A stretch of 64,000 bases of DNA from Skermanella pratensis (GTDB taxonomy: Bacteria > Pseudomonadota > Alphaproteobacteria > Azospirillales > Azospirillaceae). Shown piece by piece: positions 8,429 through 20,200 of this stretch; the first letter of the stretch is position 1; the number at the start of each line of letters is the position of its first letter. A program made the position numbers and the translations under genes. Below the pieces are notes generated by a model. The model worked only from the letters and a program-made list of their open reading frames with translations. It was not told the origin of the DNA and did no database searches. The stretch spans positions 219,501 to 283,500 of the forward strand of contig NZ_CP030265.1 in NCBI RefSeq assembly GCF_008843145.1. Direction: 5' to 3'.

Positions 8429-9441
8429 TCCTTCAGTCCCGCGGTGATGCGGTCGATGGCGCGTCCATCGATCCCGGACCGCAGCGCCACCGCCGCCTGA
8501 TCGGTGACCAGCCGGGCCCGGACGGCCGAGGTTCGTTCCGGCGTCGGGACGGCGATCCGGACGCCGGCCCCGAGGGCGCGGTCGCGGGCGTCCGCCTGCG
8601 CCCGGGCGGCCAGGGCGCGCCCTTCCTCGACGCCGAGGTCCCAGGCGGTGCGCAGGTCGCGGCGGCTTCCCTCGTCGAGTTGACGCCAGAAGTAGTCGGA
8701 CACCAGCGGGACGTAGTGGGAGAAATACTGGCGGTCCTCCAGCGCGAAGCGCACGCCCCGGGACCACAGCGGAATGCTGTCGAGCGTCGCGAAGGTGGAG
8801 ATCAGGCCGTCCACCCTGTTTTCCGTCAGCGCGCGGGGCAGGTCGGTCCAGGCGATCGTCACGGGCTCCGCGCCCAGCGCCGCGAGCCGCCAGGCGTTCG
8901 CCATCCCGCCCGGGGACCGGATGCGCAGCCCGGCGAGGTCGTCCACGTCGTCGATCGCCGTCCGGGTGGTGAAGACATGGGCGAAGCCGAGCCCGATCCA
9001 GCGTCCGAGGACGATGGCGCCCAGGCCTTCCTCGATCTGGCCGTTCATCGCTTCGATCGCCGGGCCGTCCTGGACCAGCGCCGCCTCCTCAGGGGTGCGC
9101 CCGTAGAAGACCGGCAGCATGAAGGCGCCGGTGTCGGGAGCCACCTGGTCGAGCTGCCACGTCCCGGCGACCGCCATGCCGATCTTGCCCTGGACCAGGG
9201 CGGCCAGGACATCGCGGTCGCGGTAGAGCTCGCCGCCGAACCGGTGGTCGACATCGATCCGGTCGGCGCAGCATTCGCGCACCCGTTCGACGAAACGGCG
9301 GACGATCACGGTCTGTACATGGCCGGGACCGTTCTCGGTCGAAATCAGCAGCGTCGGCCGGGCCAGTGCGCTTTCCGTGGCGGCGGTCAGGGCGACGGTC
9401 AGGGCGGCGATCATGATGAAAAGGCATAGGCGGATCGTCAT
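8425..9441 (-). CDS. TRAP-type (DctP family) solute-binding protein, orphan
   Basis: A 338-residue periplasmic protein with a signal peptide (about 1-28, ending SALA) and the DctP fold. The diagnostic region DLAGLRIRSPGGMANAWRLAALGAEPVTIAW includes the carboxylate-clamping Arg. No DctQ or DctM membrane subunits are in the window. Instead the gene is translationally coupled to a membrane kinase with a large periplasmic domain, so it more likely serves as a sensing partner (compare TorT-TorS in principle) than as a transporter part; this is inference. The ATG at 9441 is chosen as the longest reasonable start; another ATG lies at 9414. An FNR box lies 37 bases upstream. Confidence 0.85.
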   Translation of the reverse strand: MTIRLCLFIMIAALTVALTAATESALARPTLLISTENGPGHVQTVIVRRFVERVRECCADRIDVDHRFGGELYRDRDVLAALVQGKIGMAVAGTWQLDQVAPDTGAFMLPVFYGRTPEEAALVQDGPAIEAMNGQIEEGLGAIVLGRWIGLGFAHVFTTRTAIDDVDDLAGLRIRSPGGMANAWRLAALGAEPVTIAWTDLPRALTENRVDGLISTFATLDSIPLWSRGVRFALEDRQYFSHYVPLVSDYFWRQLDEGSRRDLRTAWDLGVEEGRALAARAQADARDRALGAGVRIAVPTPERTSAVRARLVTDQAAVALRSGIDGRAIDRITAGLKE

Positions 9442-9443
9442 AA

Positions 9444-9455
9444 TACGAATTCGTA
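9444..9455. promoter_or_regulatory. 12-bp perfect palindrome TACGAATTCGTA
   Basis: It lies two bases upstream of the ATG of the DctP-like gene, between that start and the FNR box. It could be an operator for a second regulator or part of the promoter; there is no further evidence. Confidence 0.3.
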
Positions 9456-9477
9456 ACAGGTCCGCGGCGGCCGGGGT

Positions 9478-9491
9478 TTGATATCGATCAA
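9478..9491 (-). promoter_or_regulatory. FNR/FixK-type box TTGAT-ATCG-ATCAA
   Basis: An exact match to the TTGAT-N4-ATCAA site bound by FNR/Anr/FixK regulators. Its centre is about 43 bases upstream of the ATG at 9441, the spacing expected for class II activation of a transcript with almost no leader. It implies low-oxygen control of the binding protein and kinase pair. Confidence 0.7.
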
Positions 9492-9563
9492 GTCTTCTGT
9501 CGGACAGGTTGCCGCGCCGCCGGCCGCGATGTCGCACCGGGGGCGTTCCTGCCGCGGCGGCGT

Positions 9564-10583
<1,020 letters not shown>

Positions 10584-10614
10584 GTGGTGGATTTCGCCAA
10601 TGAATGAGCTTTTA

Positions 10615-10629
10615 CGCCATCATATGGCG
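10615..10629. promoter_or_regulatory. Candidate PspF upstream activating site
   Basis: Inverted repeat CGCCAT-CAT-ATGGCG about 90 bases upstream of the sigma-54 promoter and just upstream of the pspF start. Position and symmetry fit an enhancer for a dimeric Fis-type activator. I have no alpha-proteobacterial PspF consensus to compare with. Confidence 0.4.
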
Positions 10630-10714
10630 CGATTTCTCCGGAGTGCCAGGGAAGAAGCCGGGGCATCTTTCCAGTTTTTCAGCGATATCAAGGGTTTGCG
10701 CGTGAAGCGTTGGG

Positions 10715-10732
10715 TTGGCACGGCGCCTGCAA
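10715..10732 (+). promoter_or_regulatory. Sigma-54 promoter of the psp operon
   Basis: TTGGCACG-GCGC-CTGCAA matches the consensus YTGGCACG-N4-TTGCW, with GG at 10717-10718 and GC at 10729-10730, exactly 12 bases apart. The predicted start of transcription is about 10742, giving a leader of roughly 33 bases to the small ORF at 10775. Confidence 0.85.
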
Positions 10733-10774
10733 TACGAGACGCGTACATCATGACCGTTCCCCTTGGAGACTGCC

Positions 10775-10930
10775 ATGCAGGACTATGCGCGTTACCGGAG
10801 CAGCTATCAGAACACGGCCCGGTCCAGCCGGAGCACCGGCGAGCGCTTCCTTGCCTATCTGCGCACCCGCTCGACCGAGACCTGGGTGTTCTTCGCCGCC
10901 GGCGTGATCCTGGGCGCCTTCGTCGGCTGA
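10775..10930 (+). CDS. Small membrane protein at the head of the psp operon
   Basis: A 51-residue protein beginning MQDYARYRSSYQNTARSS, basic and Ser/Arg-rich at the N-terminus with one C-terminal membrane helix (TWVFFAAGVILGAFVG). A GGAG ribosome site lies 7 bases before the ATG. It is the first gene after the sigma-54 promoter and precedes pspA by 53 bases, so it is very likely a PspF target. The topology (cytoplasmic basic tail, single helix at the end) would suit membrane-stress sensing or PspA recruitment, but no function is known to me. Confidence 0.75.
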   Translation: MQDYARYRSSYQNTARSSRSTGERFLAYLRTRSTETWVFFAAGVILGAFVG

Positions 10931-10983
10931 CCGGACGCCGAACCGACCCTTCTTCCCACAGACCACATACGGGACAAGCCATC

Positions 10984-11661
10984 ATGGGCATTTTTTCGCG
11001 CCTGAGCGACATCATCAATTCCAACCTCAACGCGATCCTCGACCGCGCCGAGGATCCCGAGAAGCTGATCCGCCTGGTGATCCAGGAGATGGAGGACACG
11101 CTGGTCGAGGTCCGCTCCAGCACCGTCAAGACCATCGCCGAGCGCAAGGAGATCGAGCGCCGCCTGGTTTCCCTCAACCGCGAATTGGAGGACTGGCAGC
11201 GCAAGGCCGAACTGGCGCTGTCGCGCGACCGGGAGGATCTCGCCAAGGGCGCGCTGGTCGCCAAGTCCAAGATCGCCGAGCAGATCGACACGCTTCAGCA
11301 CCAACTCGTCCATATCGAGGAGGCGCTGGCCAAGAGCAGCGAGGACATCAGCCGGCTGCAGGAGAAGCTGACCGACGCCAAGAAGCGCGAGAAGGCCATC
11401 GTGCTGCGCCAGAAGTCGGCGGCCAGCCGGCTGAAGGTCAACACCCAGATCCACGACGACCGGATCAACGAGGCGTTCGCCCGGTTCGAACAGGTCGAGC
11501 GGAACCTGGACGAGATGGAAGGGCGGGTCGAGGCCTTCGATCTCGGCCGGAAGCGGACGCTGGCCGAGGAGTTCTCCGACCTGGAGGCCTCGTCCAAGGT
11601 TGAGCAGGAGCTGGCCGACCTGAAGGCCCGCCTGCACAACTCCAAGCCGGTGGCGGGCTAA
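10984..11661 (+). CDS. pspA: Phage shock protein A
   Basis: A 225-residue PspA/IM30 (ESCRT-III-like) protein, starting MGIFSRLSDIINSNLNAIL, the amphipathic membrane-binding helix, followed by the conserved DRAEDPEKLIRLVIQEMEDTL and long coiled coils up to about residue 215. In the family, PspA both inhibits PspF and assembles on damaged inner membrane to limit proton leakage. It is the second gene of the sigma-54-driven operon, 3 bases ahead of pspB. Confidence 0.97.
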   Translation: MGIFSRLSDIINSNLNAILDRAEDPEKLIRLVIQEMEDTLVEVRSSTVKTIAERKEIERRLVSLNRELEDWQRKAELALSRDREDLAKGALVAKSKIAEQIDTLQHQLVHIEEALAKSSEDISRLQEKLTDAKKREKAIVLRQKSAASRLKVNTQIHDDRINEAFARFEQVERNLDEMEGRVEAFDLGRKRTLAEEFSDLEASSKVEQELADLKARLHNSKPVAG

Positions 11662-11664
11662 GCC

Positions 11665-11895
11665 ATGGGTGGCGGGGGCGTTTTCGTCCTGGCGGTGCTG
11701 TTCCTGACCATCGTGGCACCGCTCTGGATCATTTTCCACTATGTCACCAAGTGGCGGTCGGCCCGCGGGCTGTCCGCCGAGGATGAACGGACGCTGGCCG
11801 AGCTGTGGGACAGCGCGGGCAGGATGGAGAACCGGATCGTCAGCCTGGAGAAGATACTGGACGCCGAGGCGCCGGGATGGAGGAACCGCCAATGA
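11665..11895 (+). CDS. pspB: Phage shock protein B
   Basis: A 76-residue PspB: one N-terminal membrane helix (VFVLAVLFLTIVAPLWIIFHY), then a short cytoplasmic amphipathic/coiled region with the typical LSAEDERTLAELWDSAGRMENRIVSLEKIL pattern. With PspC it senses membrane stress and pulls PspA off PspF. Its TGA overlaps the pspC ATG (ATGA), so the two are translated in a coupled way. Confidence 0.93.
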   Translation: MGGGGVFVLAVLFLTIVAPLWIIFHYVTKWRSARGLSAEDERTLAELWDSAGRMENRIVSLEKILDAEAPGWRNRQ

Positions 11896-12296
11896 GCTGG
11901 CCGGAATCACCCTTCGCCTCGCCCAACCCTCACCGGCTCTACCGGGACAGGGACAAGGGCAAGTTGTTCGGCGTCTGCGCCGGCTTGGCCGATTACTTCG
12001 GGGTGGACGTCTTCCTCGTCCGCCTCGGGGTGGCCCTGGGCGGAGTTTTCTTCACCATGCCGATCGTCGGCGCATACCTGCTGGCGGCGCTGGTGCTCAA
12101 GCACAAACCCGCGCGGGTCTATGCCAGCCGGGAGGAAGAGGACTTCTGGCGCACGGTCGCGACCAAGCCGGATGTCACCATCGCCGGCCTGAAGCACAAG
12201 TTCCGCGAGATGGAACGGCGTCTGGGCGGCATGGAGACTTATGTCTCATCGAAGGAGTTCGAACTGGACAGGGCGATCAACGATCTCGATCGGTGA
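11892..12296 (+). CDS. pspC: Phage shock protein C
   Basis: A 134-residue PspC-domain protein. The LYRDRDKGKLFGVCAGLADYFGVDVFLVRL stretch is the family signature and is followed by a hydrophobic hairpin (about 48-72), then a cytoplasmic C-terminal part with Leu-zipper character (GLKHKFREMERRLGGME). Partner of PspB in inner-membrane stress sensing. Last gene of the operon; GC-rich hairpins follow at 12325-12380. Confidence 0.93.
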   Translation: MSWPESPFASPNPHRLYRDRDKGKLFGVCAGLADYFGVDVFLVRLGVALGGVFFTMPIVGAYLLAALVLKHKPARVYASREEEDFWRTVATKPDVTIAGLKHKFREMERRLGGMETYVSSKEFELDRAINDLDR

Positions 12297-12324
12297 CCGG
12301 CCGCCGGTTCGAACGAGGCTTCGG

Positions 12325-12380
12325 CCCGGACACGCAGTCCGGGTCGGGTGCCTCCACACGGATCCGCAAACATGGATCCG
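12325..12380. terminator. Two hairpins at the end of the psp operon
   Basis: CCCGGAC-ACGCA-GTCCGGG (12325-12343) and CGGATCC-8 nt-GGATCCG (12359-12380). They lie between pspC and a convergent small ORF, so they may end transcription from both sides. Neither has a T run. Confidence 0.4.
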
Positions 12381-12389
12381 GGGATGGAA

Positions 12390-12512
12390 TCAGCGGCGCT
12401 GGTTACGCCGGTTGGCACGGACCCGCACGGGGACCGGACGCGGCGCGCTGGCGGCAACGTAGCAGCCGGCAACGGCGACAGAGGTGATCAAAGCTATCAG
12501 TGCGATTTCCAT
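12390..12512 (-). CDS. 40-residue membrane or lipoprotein-like microprotein
   Basis: The ATG at 12512 has a good ribosome site (GGAGAGG, about 6 bases upstream). The product starts MEIALIALITSVAVAGCYVAA and ends in a Pro/Arg-rich tail (APRPVPVRVRANRRNQRR). VAGC fits a lipobox ([LVI][ASTVI][GAS]C), so it may be a tiny lipoprotein; otherwise a single-helix membrane peptide with a basic tail. It is convergent with pspC. Family unknown. Confidence 0.45.
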   Translation of the reverse strand: MEIALIALITSVAVAGCYVAASAPRPVPVRVRANRRNQRR

Positions 12513-12766
12513 GTATCCTCTCCTTCGTTGCCAATTAGATTGGTGCAACACCGGTGCGGTTGGTAGGGGTAAAATGAAGCCCTATGCCGTTTTTGCGACT
12601 CTGAACAGTTGCCGCTTTTTTGGACCAGTTTCGTTTACGAGAAATTAACCAAGCATTAGGCTTCGGCCTGCTCCCGGGGTCCCTCCGCGGCCCCTGAAGA
12701 GTCAACCACGAAACCGCCGCCGGGTTCCTCGAAGCCGCGAAAGATGCGTGCCGTGGCTGGACGCCG

Positions 12767-12870
12767 TCAGGCGGCGCGCATGTCCCGGATGAAGTCGTCG
12801 ACATGGCTGCGCAGGGCGGCCGTCCGGACCGCGCGGGCGGCCACGTCGGCCCGGCGGCATGATCTGCCCG
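12767..12870 (-). pseudogene. Possible remnant of a chemoreceptor C-terminus
   Basis: The frame ending with TGA at 12767-12769 reads RTAALRSHVDDFIRDMRAA, resembling the end of methyl-accepting chemotaxis proteins (A-x-L-x3-V-x2-F-x2-x-RAA). No receptor body precedes it and the frame upstream does not look coding. The rest of 12513-12901 holds nothing I can name. Confidence 0.3.
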
Positions 12871-12901
12871 AGTCCTGCGGGCCGGTCTCCGGGCACTCCG
12901 G

Positions 12902-13759
12902 ATGAAGCGGCCCTGTCCTGGCAACCCGGCGCCGCGTCCCTATCTTGTGACGCAGGCGCTGGCACCATCCGGAAACAGGACCCTCCCTTTGACACTCCGG
13001 GCGAATTCACTCCTGAAGGCCTACGGCGTCCTCCGGTCCGCGTTGATCTACCGGGCCAATCCCCTGCGGCGGCGGCGGTCCAGGGAGTTCTACGGCCGTT
13101 TTCTCGGTCCCGGCGATCTCGCCTTCGACATCGGGGCGCATCTGGGGGACCGGGTCCGGGCTTGGCGCGACCTGGGCGCCCGGGTCGTCGCGGTCGAGCC
13201 GCAGCCCCATCTGGCCGCCGTGCTCGACCGCTTCCACGGACACGACCCTTCGGTAACGCTGGTTCCCGCGGCCCTGGGGGCGGCGCCGGGCAGCGCCGAG
13301 CTGCTGATCAACCGGCGCAATCCCACGCTGTCCACCCTGTCGGCGGAATGGGCCGCCGAGGTGGCGGCGTCGCCGCGCTTTCCCGGCGAGCGCTGGGAGG
13401 AGCGTGTCACGGTGGAGGTGACGACCCTGGATGCGCTGATCGCCGCGCACGGCGTGCCGCGGTTCTGCAAGATCGACGTGGAGGGCTTCGAGCGGGCGGT
13501 GCTCGACGGGCTGTCCCGGCCGATCGAGTGCCTGTCGTTCGAGTTCATTCCCGAAACGCCCGAACGGGCGCTGGCCTGCCTGGAGCGGTTGGCGGACCTG
13601 GGGCCGCACCGCTACAACGTGGCGCTCGGCGAGGAGCGGCGCCTGCTGTCCGGGGACTGGCTCGACCAGGGCGCCATCGTGGACTGGCTGAAGTCTCGCC
13701 GTCCGGCCGACGGCTCCGGCGACATCTATGCCCGGCATGTTCCTTTTCGATCATCCTGA
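12902..13759 (+). CDS. FkbM family methyltransferase
   Basis: A 285-residue SAM-dependent methyltransferase. The motif LAFDIGAHLGDRVRAWRDLGARVVAVEPQPHL is motif I plus the acidic strand of FkbM proteins, and FCKIDVEGFERAVLDGL is the family's second signature (KIDVEGxE). FkbM enzymes O-methylate sugars or polyketides. The first 40 residues are poorly conserved, so the true start may be a later GTG. It stands alone between psp and the glycerol operon. Confidence 0.85.
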   Translation: MKRPCPGNPAPRPYLVTQALAPSGNRTLPLTLRANSLLKAYGVLRSALIYRANPLRRRRSREFYGRFLGPGDLAFDIGAHLGDRVRAWRDLGARVVAVEPQPHLAAVLDRFHGHDPSVTLVPAALGAAPGSAELLINRRNPTLSTLSAEWAAEVAASPRFPGERWEERVTVEVTTLDALIAAHGVPRFCKIDVEGFERAVLDGLSRPIECLSFEFIPETPERALACLERLADLGPHRYNVALGEERRLLSGDWLDQGAIVDWLKSRRPADGSGDIYARHVPFRSS

Positions 13760-13760
13760 G

Positions 13761-13834
13761 CGAAAATATGTTCGTTTAGGAACAATCTGAACCCGAAATT
13801 TTCGTTTGCAAAAACACGGGCAGTCCGCATAACC
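13761..13834 (+). promoter_or_regulatory. Candidate glp promoter with two CGAAA/TTCGTTT operators
   Basis: CGAAAAT-ATG-TTCGTTT (13761-13777) and CGAAATTTTCGTTT (13794-13807) are two related elements about three helix turns apart. The second overlaps a possible -35 (TTGCAA 13806-13811), which sits 17 bases before a possible -10 (ATAACC 13829-13834). TTCGTTT-type sites are typical of DeoR-family GlpR repressors, so repression by GlpR is the likely logic; glpR itself is not in the window. Confidence 0.4.
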
Positions 13835-13975
13835 TCCGTATATCAAATTATAAGAACTCTCCGCACCGGCGCCGCGCCGGGCTCTGAAGGGAGAGGATCG
13901 GGGAGGATGGCTGACCATGTGCCGTGACGGGTGCGTTCCGGTTTCCCGTGCCTGCAACGACCGGATCGGGCGCCG

Positions 13976-15076
13976 ATGACGCTTGTGCTCGACCGGATTT
14001 CCCGTGTCTTCGGCGGTGAGACCCACCTTCACGACCTGTCGCTCACGCTTGCGCCGGGGTCCCTCAACGTGCTGTTCGGGCCGACCCTCGCCGGCAAGAC
14101 GTCTCTGATGCGCCTGATGGCCGGGCTGGACCGGCCGAGCGGCGGGCGCATCATCTGGCAGGGCAGGGACGTGACCGGCCGGTCCGTGCGGACCCGCGAC
14201 GTGGCGATGGTCTACCAGCAGTTCGTCAACTATCCCTCCTTCACAGTCTACGACAACATCGCCTCCCCGCTGAAGCTGGCGGGCCTGCCGAAGGCCGAGG
14301 TCGACCGCAAGGTGCGGGAGGCCGCGGCGATCATGCATATCGACGGGCTTCTGGGCCGCCTGCCGGCCGAACTGAGCGGCGGCCAGCAGCAGCGCACCGC
14401 GATCGCCCGCGCGCTGGTCAAGGAGGCGGGGCTGCTGCTGCTGGACGAGCCGCTGGTCAACCTGGACTACAAGCTGCGGGAGGAGCTGCGCACCGAGATG
14501 CGCGAGATCTTCAAGCGCCGCCGCTCGATCGTCGTCTACGCCACCACGGAGCCGCTGGAGGCGCTGATGCTCGGCGGCACCATCGCCGTGCTGCACGAGG
14601 GCCGGCTGATCCAGGCCGGGCCGACGGTCGAGGTCTACCACGGCCCGTCGTCGCTCCGGGTCGGGCAGGTGTTCAGCGATCCGCCGCTGAACCAGGTGGA
14701 CGGCGTGGTGGACGGGGCGGGCGTGCTGCTGGCCGACGGCATCCGGGTGCCGGCGGCGGGCCATCTGGCCGACCTGCCCCATGGCCGCTACCGGTTCGGC
14801 GTGCGGGCAAACCACCTCTCGGTGTTCCGGGAGCACGAGGACGACATCCCGGTTCCCGGCACGGTCGAGCTGGCCGAGATCAGCGGGTCGGAGACCTTCA
14901 TCCATGTCCACGGCCGGGGCTTCGCCTGGGTGGTGCAGCAGGAGGGTGTCCACAGCCTGGGGCTGGGCGAGCAGGTCACCGCCTGGGTCAATGCCCGCCG
15001 GCTGTTCGCCTTCGGGGCCGACGGGCGGCTGGTCGCCGCACCGCCGCGCCCGCGCCTAGGCCTCGCGGCGGAATAG
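13976..15076 (+). CDS. glpS: Glycerol ABC transporter ATPase GlpS
   Basis: A 366-residue ABC ATPase with a C-terminal TOBE-like domain. Walker A is the unusual GPTLAGKT, the Q-loop is YQQFVNYPSF, the signature LSGGQQQR is intact and Walker B is LLLLDEPL. It is the first gene of a block in the exact order glpS-T-P-Q-U-V, the same as the tail of the glycerol uptake operon of Rhizobium leguminosarum (glpR-D-S-T-P-Q-U-V). It energises glycerol import at the inner membrane together with GlpT. The ATG at 13976 is preferred over an upstream in-frame start at 13931. Confidence 0.9.
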   Translation: MTLVLDRISRVFGGETHLHDLSLTLAPGSLNVLFGPTLAGKTSLMRLMAGLDRPSGGRIIWQGRDVTGRSVRTRDVAMVYQQFVNYPSFTVYDNIASPLKLAGLPKAEVDRKVREAAAIMHIDGLLGRLPAELSGGQQQRTAIARALVKEAGLLLLDEPLVNLDYKLREELRTEMREIFKRRRSIVVYATTEPLEALMLGGTIAVLHEGRLIQAGPTVEVYHGPSSLRVGQVFSDPPLNQVDGVVDGAGVLLADGIRVPAAGHLADLPHGRYRFGVRANHLSVFREHEDDIPVPGTVELAEISGSETFIHVHGRGFAWVVQQEGVHSLGLGEQVTAWVNARRLFAFGADGRLVAAPPRPRLGLAAE

Positions 15077-15095
15077 GGCGGAGGGGAGAACACCC

Positions 15096-16181
<1,086 letters not shown>

Positions 16182-16196
16182 AGGGAGAGAGGCCGC

Positions 16197-17899
<1,703 letters not shown>

Positions 17900-17909
17900 G
17901 GAGGCGGCC

Positions 17910-18200
17910 ATGGACTTCGCCATGGAACTGGAATGGATGGCCTGGACCGGCCCCACGGCGGCCTTCTTCGCCGGCATCGCGCTGATCCTGGCGGGCATGA
18001 CGGCATGGCAGGCGGTCTCCCCCTCGATCGAGCGGCGGGGTTTCCTGCCGATGCCGACGACGCGCGGCGACCGGCTGTTCATCGGCCTGCTGGGCAGCGC
18101 CTACATCCATCTCGCGGTCATCGGCTTCACCGACCTTAATCTGTGGATCGCGTTCGGCCTGGCGGTCCTGTGGATGGCGGCGGTCATGAGGTTCGGGTGA
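17910..18200 (+). CDS. glpU: GlpU, DUF2160 membrane protein of the glycerol importer
   Basis: A 96-residue protein with three hydrophobic stretches (about 12-32, 50-70, 75-92), matching DUF2160, the family of GlpU in the rhizobial glycerol operon. Its mechanism is unknown; constant placement between the permease and binding-protein genes suggests an accessory membrane subunit. It follows glpQ by 10 bases with a GGAGG ribosome site. Confidence 0.85.
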   Translation: MDFAMELEWMAWTGPTAAFFAGIALILAGMTAWQAVSPSIERRGFLPMPTTRGDRLFIGLLGSAYIHLAVIGFTDLNLWIAFGLAVLWMAAVMRFG

Positions 18201-18276
18201 ATCCCCGTCCCGGCACGGTCCCCGGGAGCAGGGCCTTGACGTAACGACAACAACCAAGAACGGTTCGGAGGAAACG

Positions 18277-20040
<1,764 letters not shown>

Positions 20041-20060
20041 GCGCGAGGCATCCTTGGACA

Positions 20061-20086
20061 ACGGGTGGGCAGCGATGCCCGCCCGT
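20061..20086 (+). terminator. Terminator hairpin of the glp operon
   Basis: ACGGGTGGGC-AGCGAT-GCCCGCCCGT: a 10-bp stem with one G-U pair, 20 bases after the glpV stop. No T tract follows. Confidence 0.5.
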
Positions 20087-20094
20087 ACCGTCTG

Positions 20095-20191
20095 ATACCA
20101 ACGGCTTTTGAGAATGACCTGCGTGACAACGGCGTTCGACCTGCGGTGCAGGATGCCGTTTTGACCGGCCAAACTCAAAAGCCGTTGGTAT
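20095..20191. repeat. 97-bp element with 18-bp perfect inverted repeats (MITE-like)
   Basis: Left arm ATACCAACGGCTTTTGAG (20095-20112) and right arm CTCAAAAGCCGTTGGTAT (20174-20191) are exact complements, separated by 61 bases. It lies between the glp terminator and the fic-like gene. Size and structure fit a non-autonomous miniature transposon or a large intergenic repeat; no clear target-site duplication is visible. Confidence 0.65.
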
Positions 20192-20200
20192 GAGCCGGAT

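Noticed and set aside
12535-12924. 129-residue minus-strand frame between psp and the FkbM gene
   Set aside because: Pro/Arg/Ser-rich with no ribosome site; a different frame there gives the more meaningful chemoreceptor-like tail.
20061-20191. Glycerol riboswitch or attenuator after glpV
   Set aside because: The structures are a plain terminator and a separate inverted-repeat element downstream of the operon.
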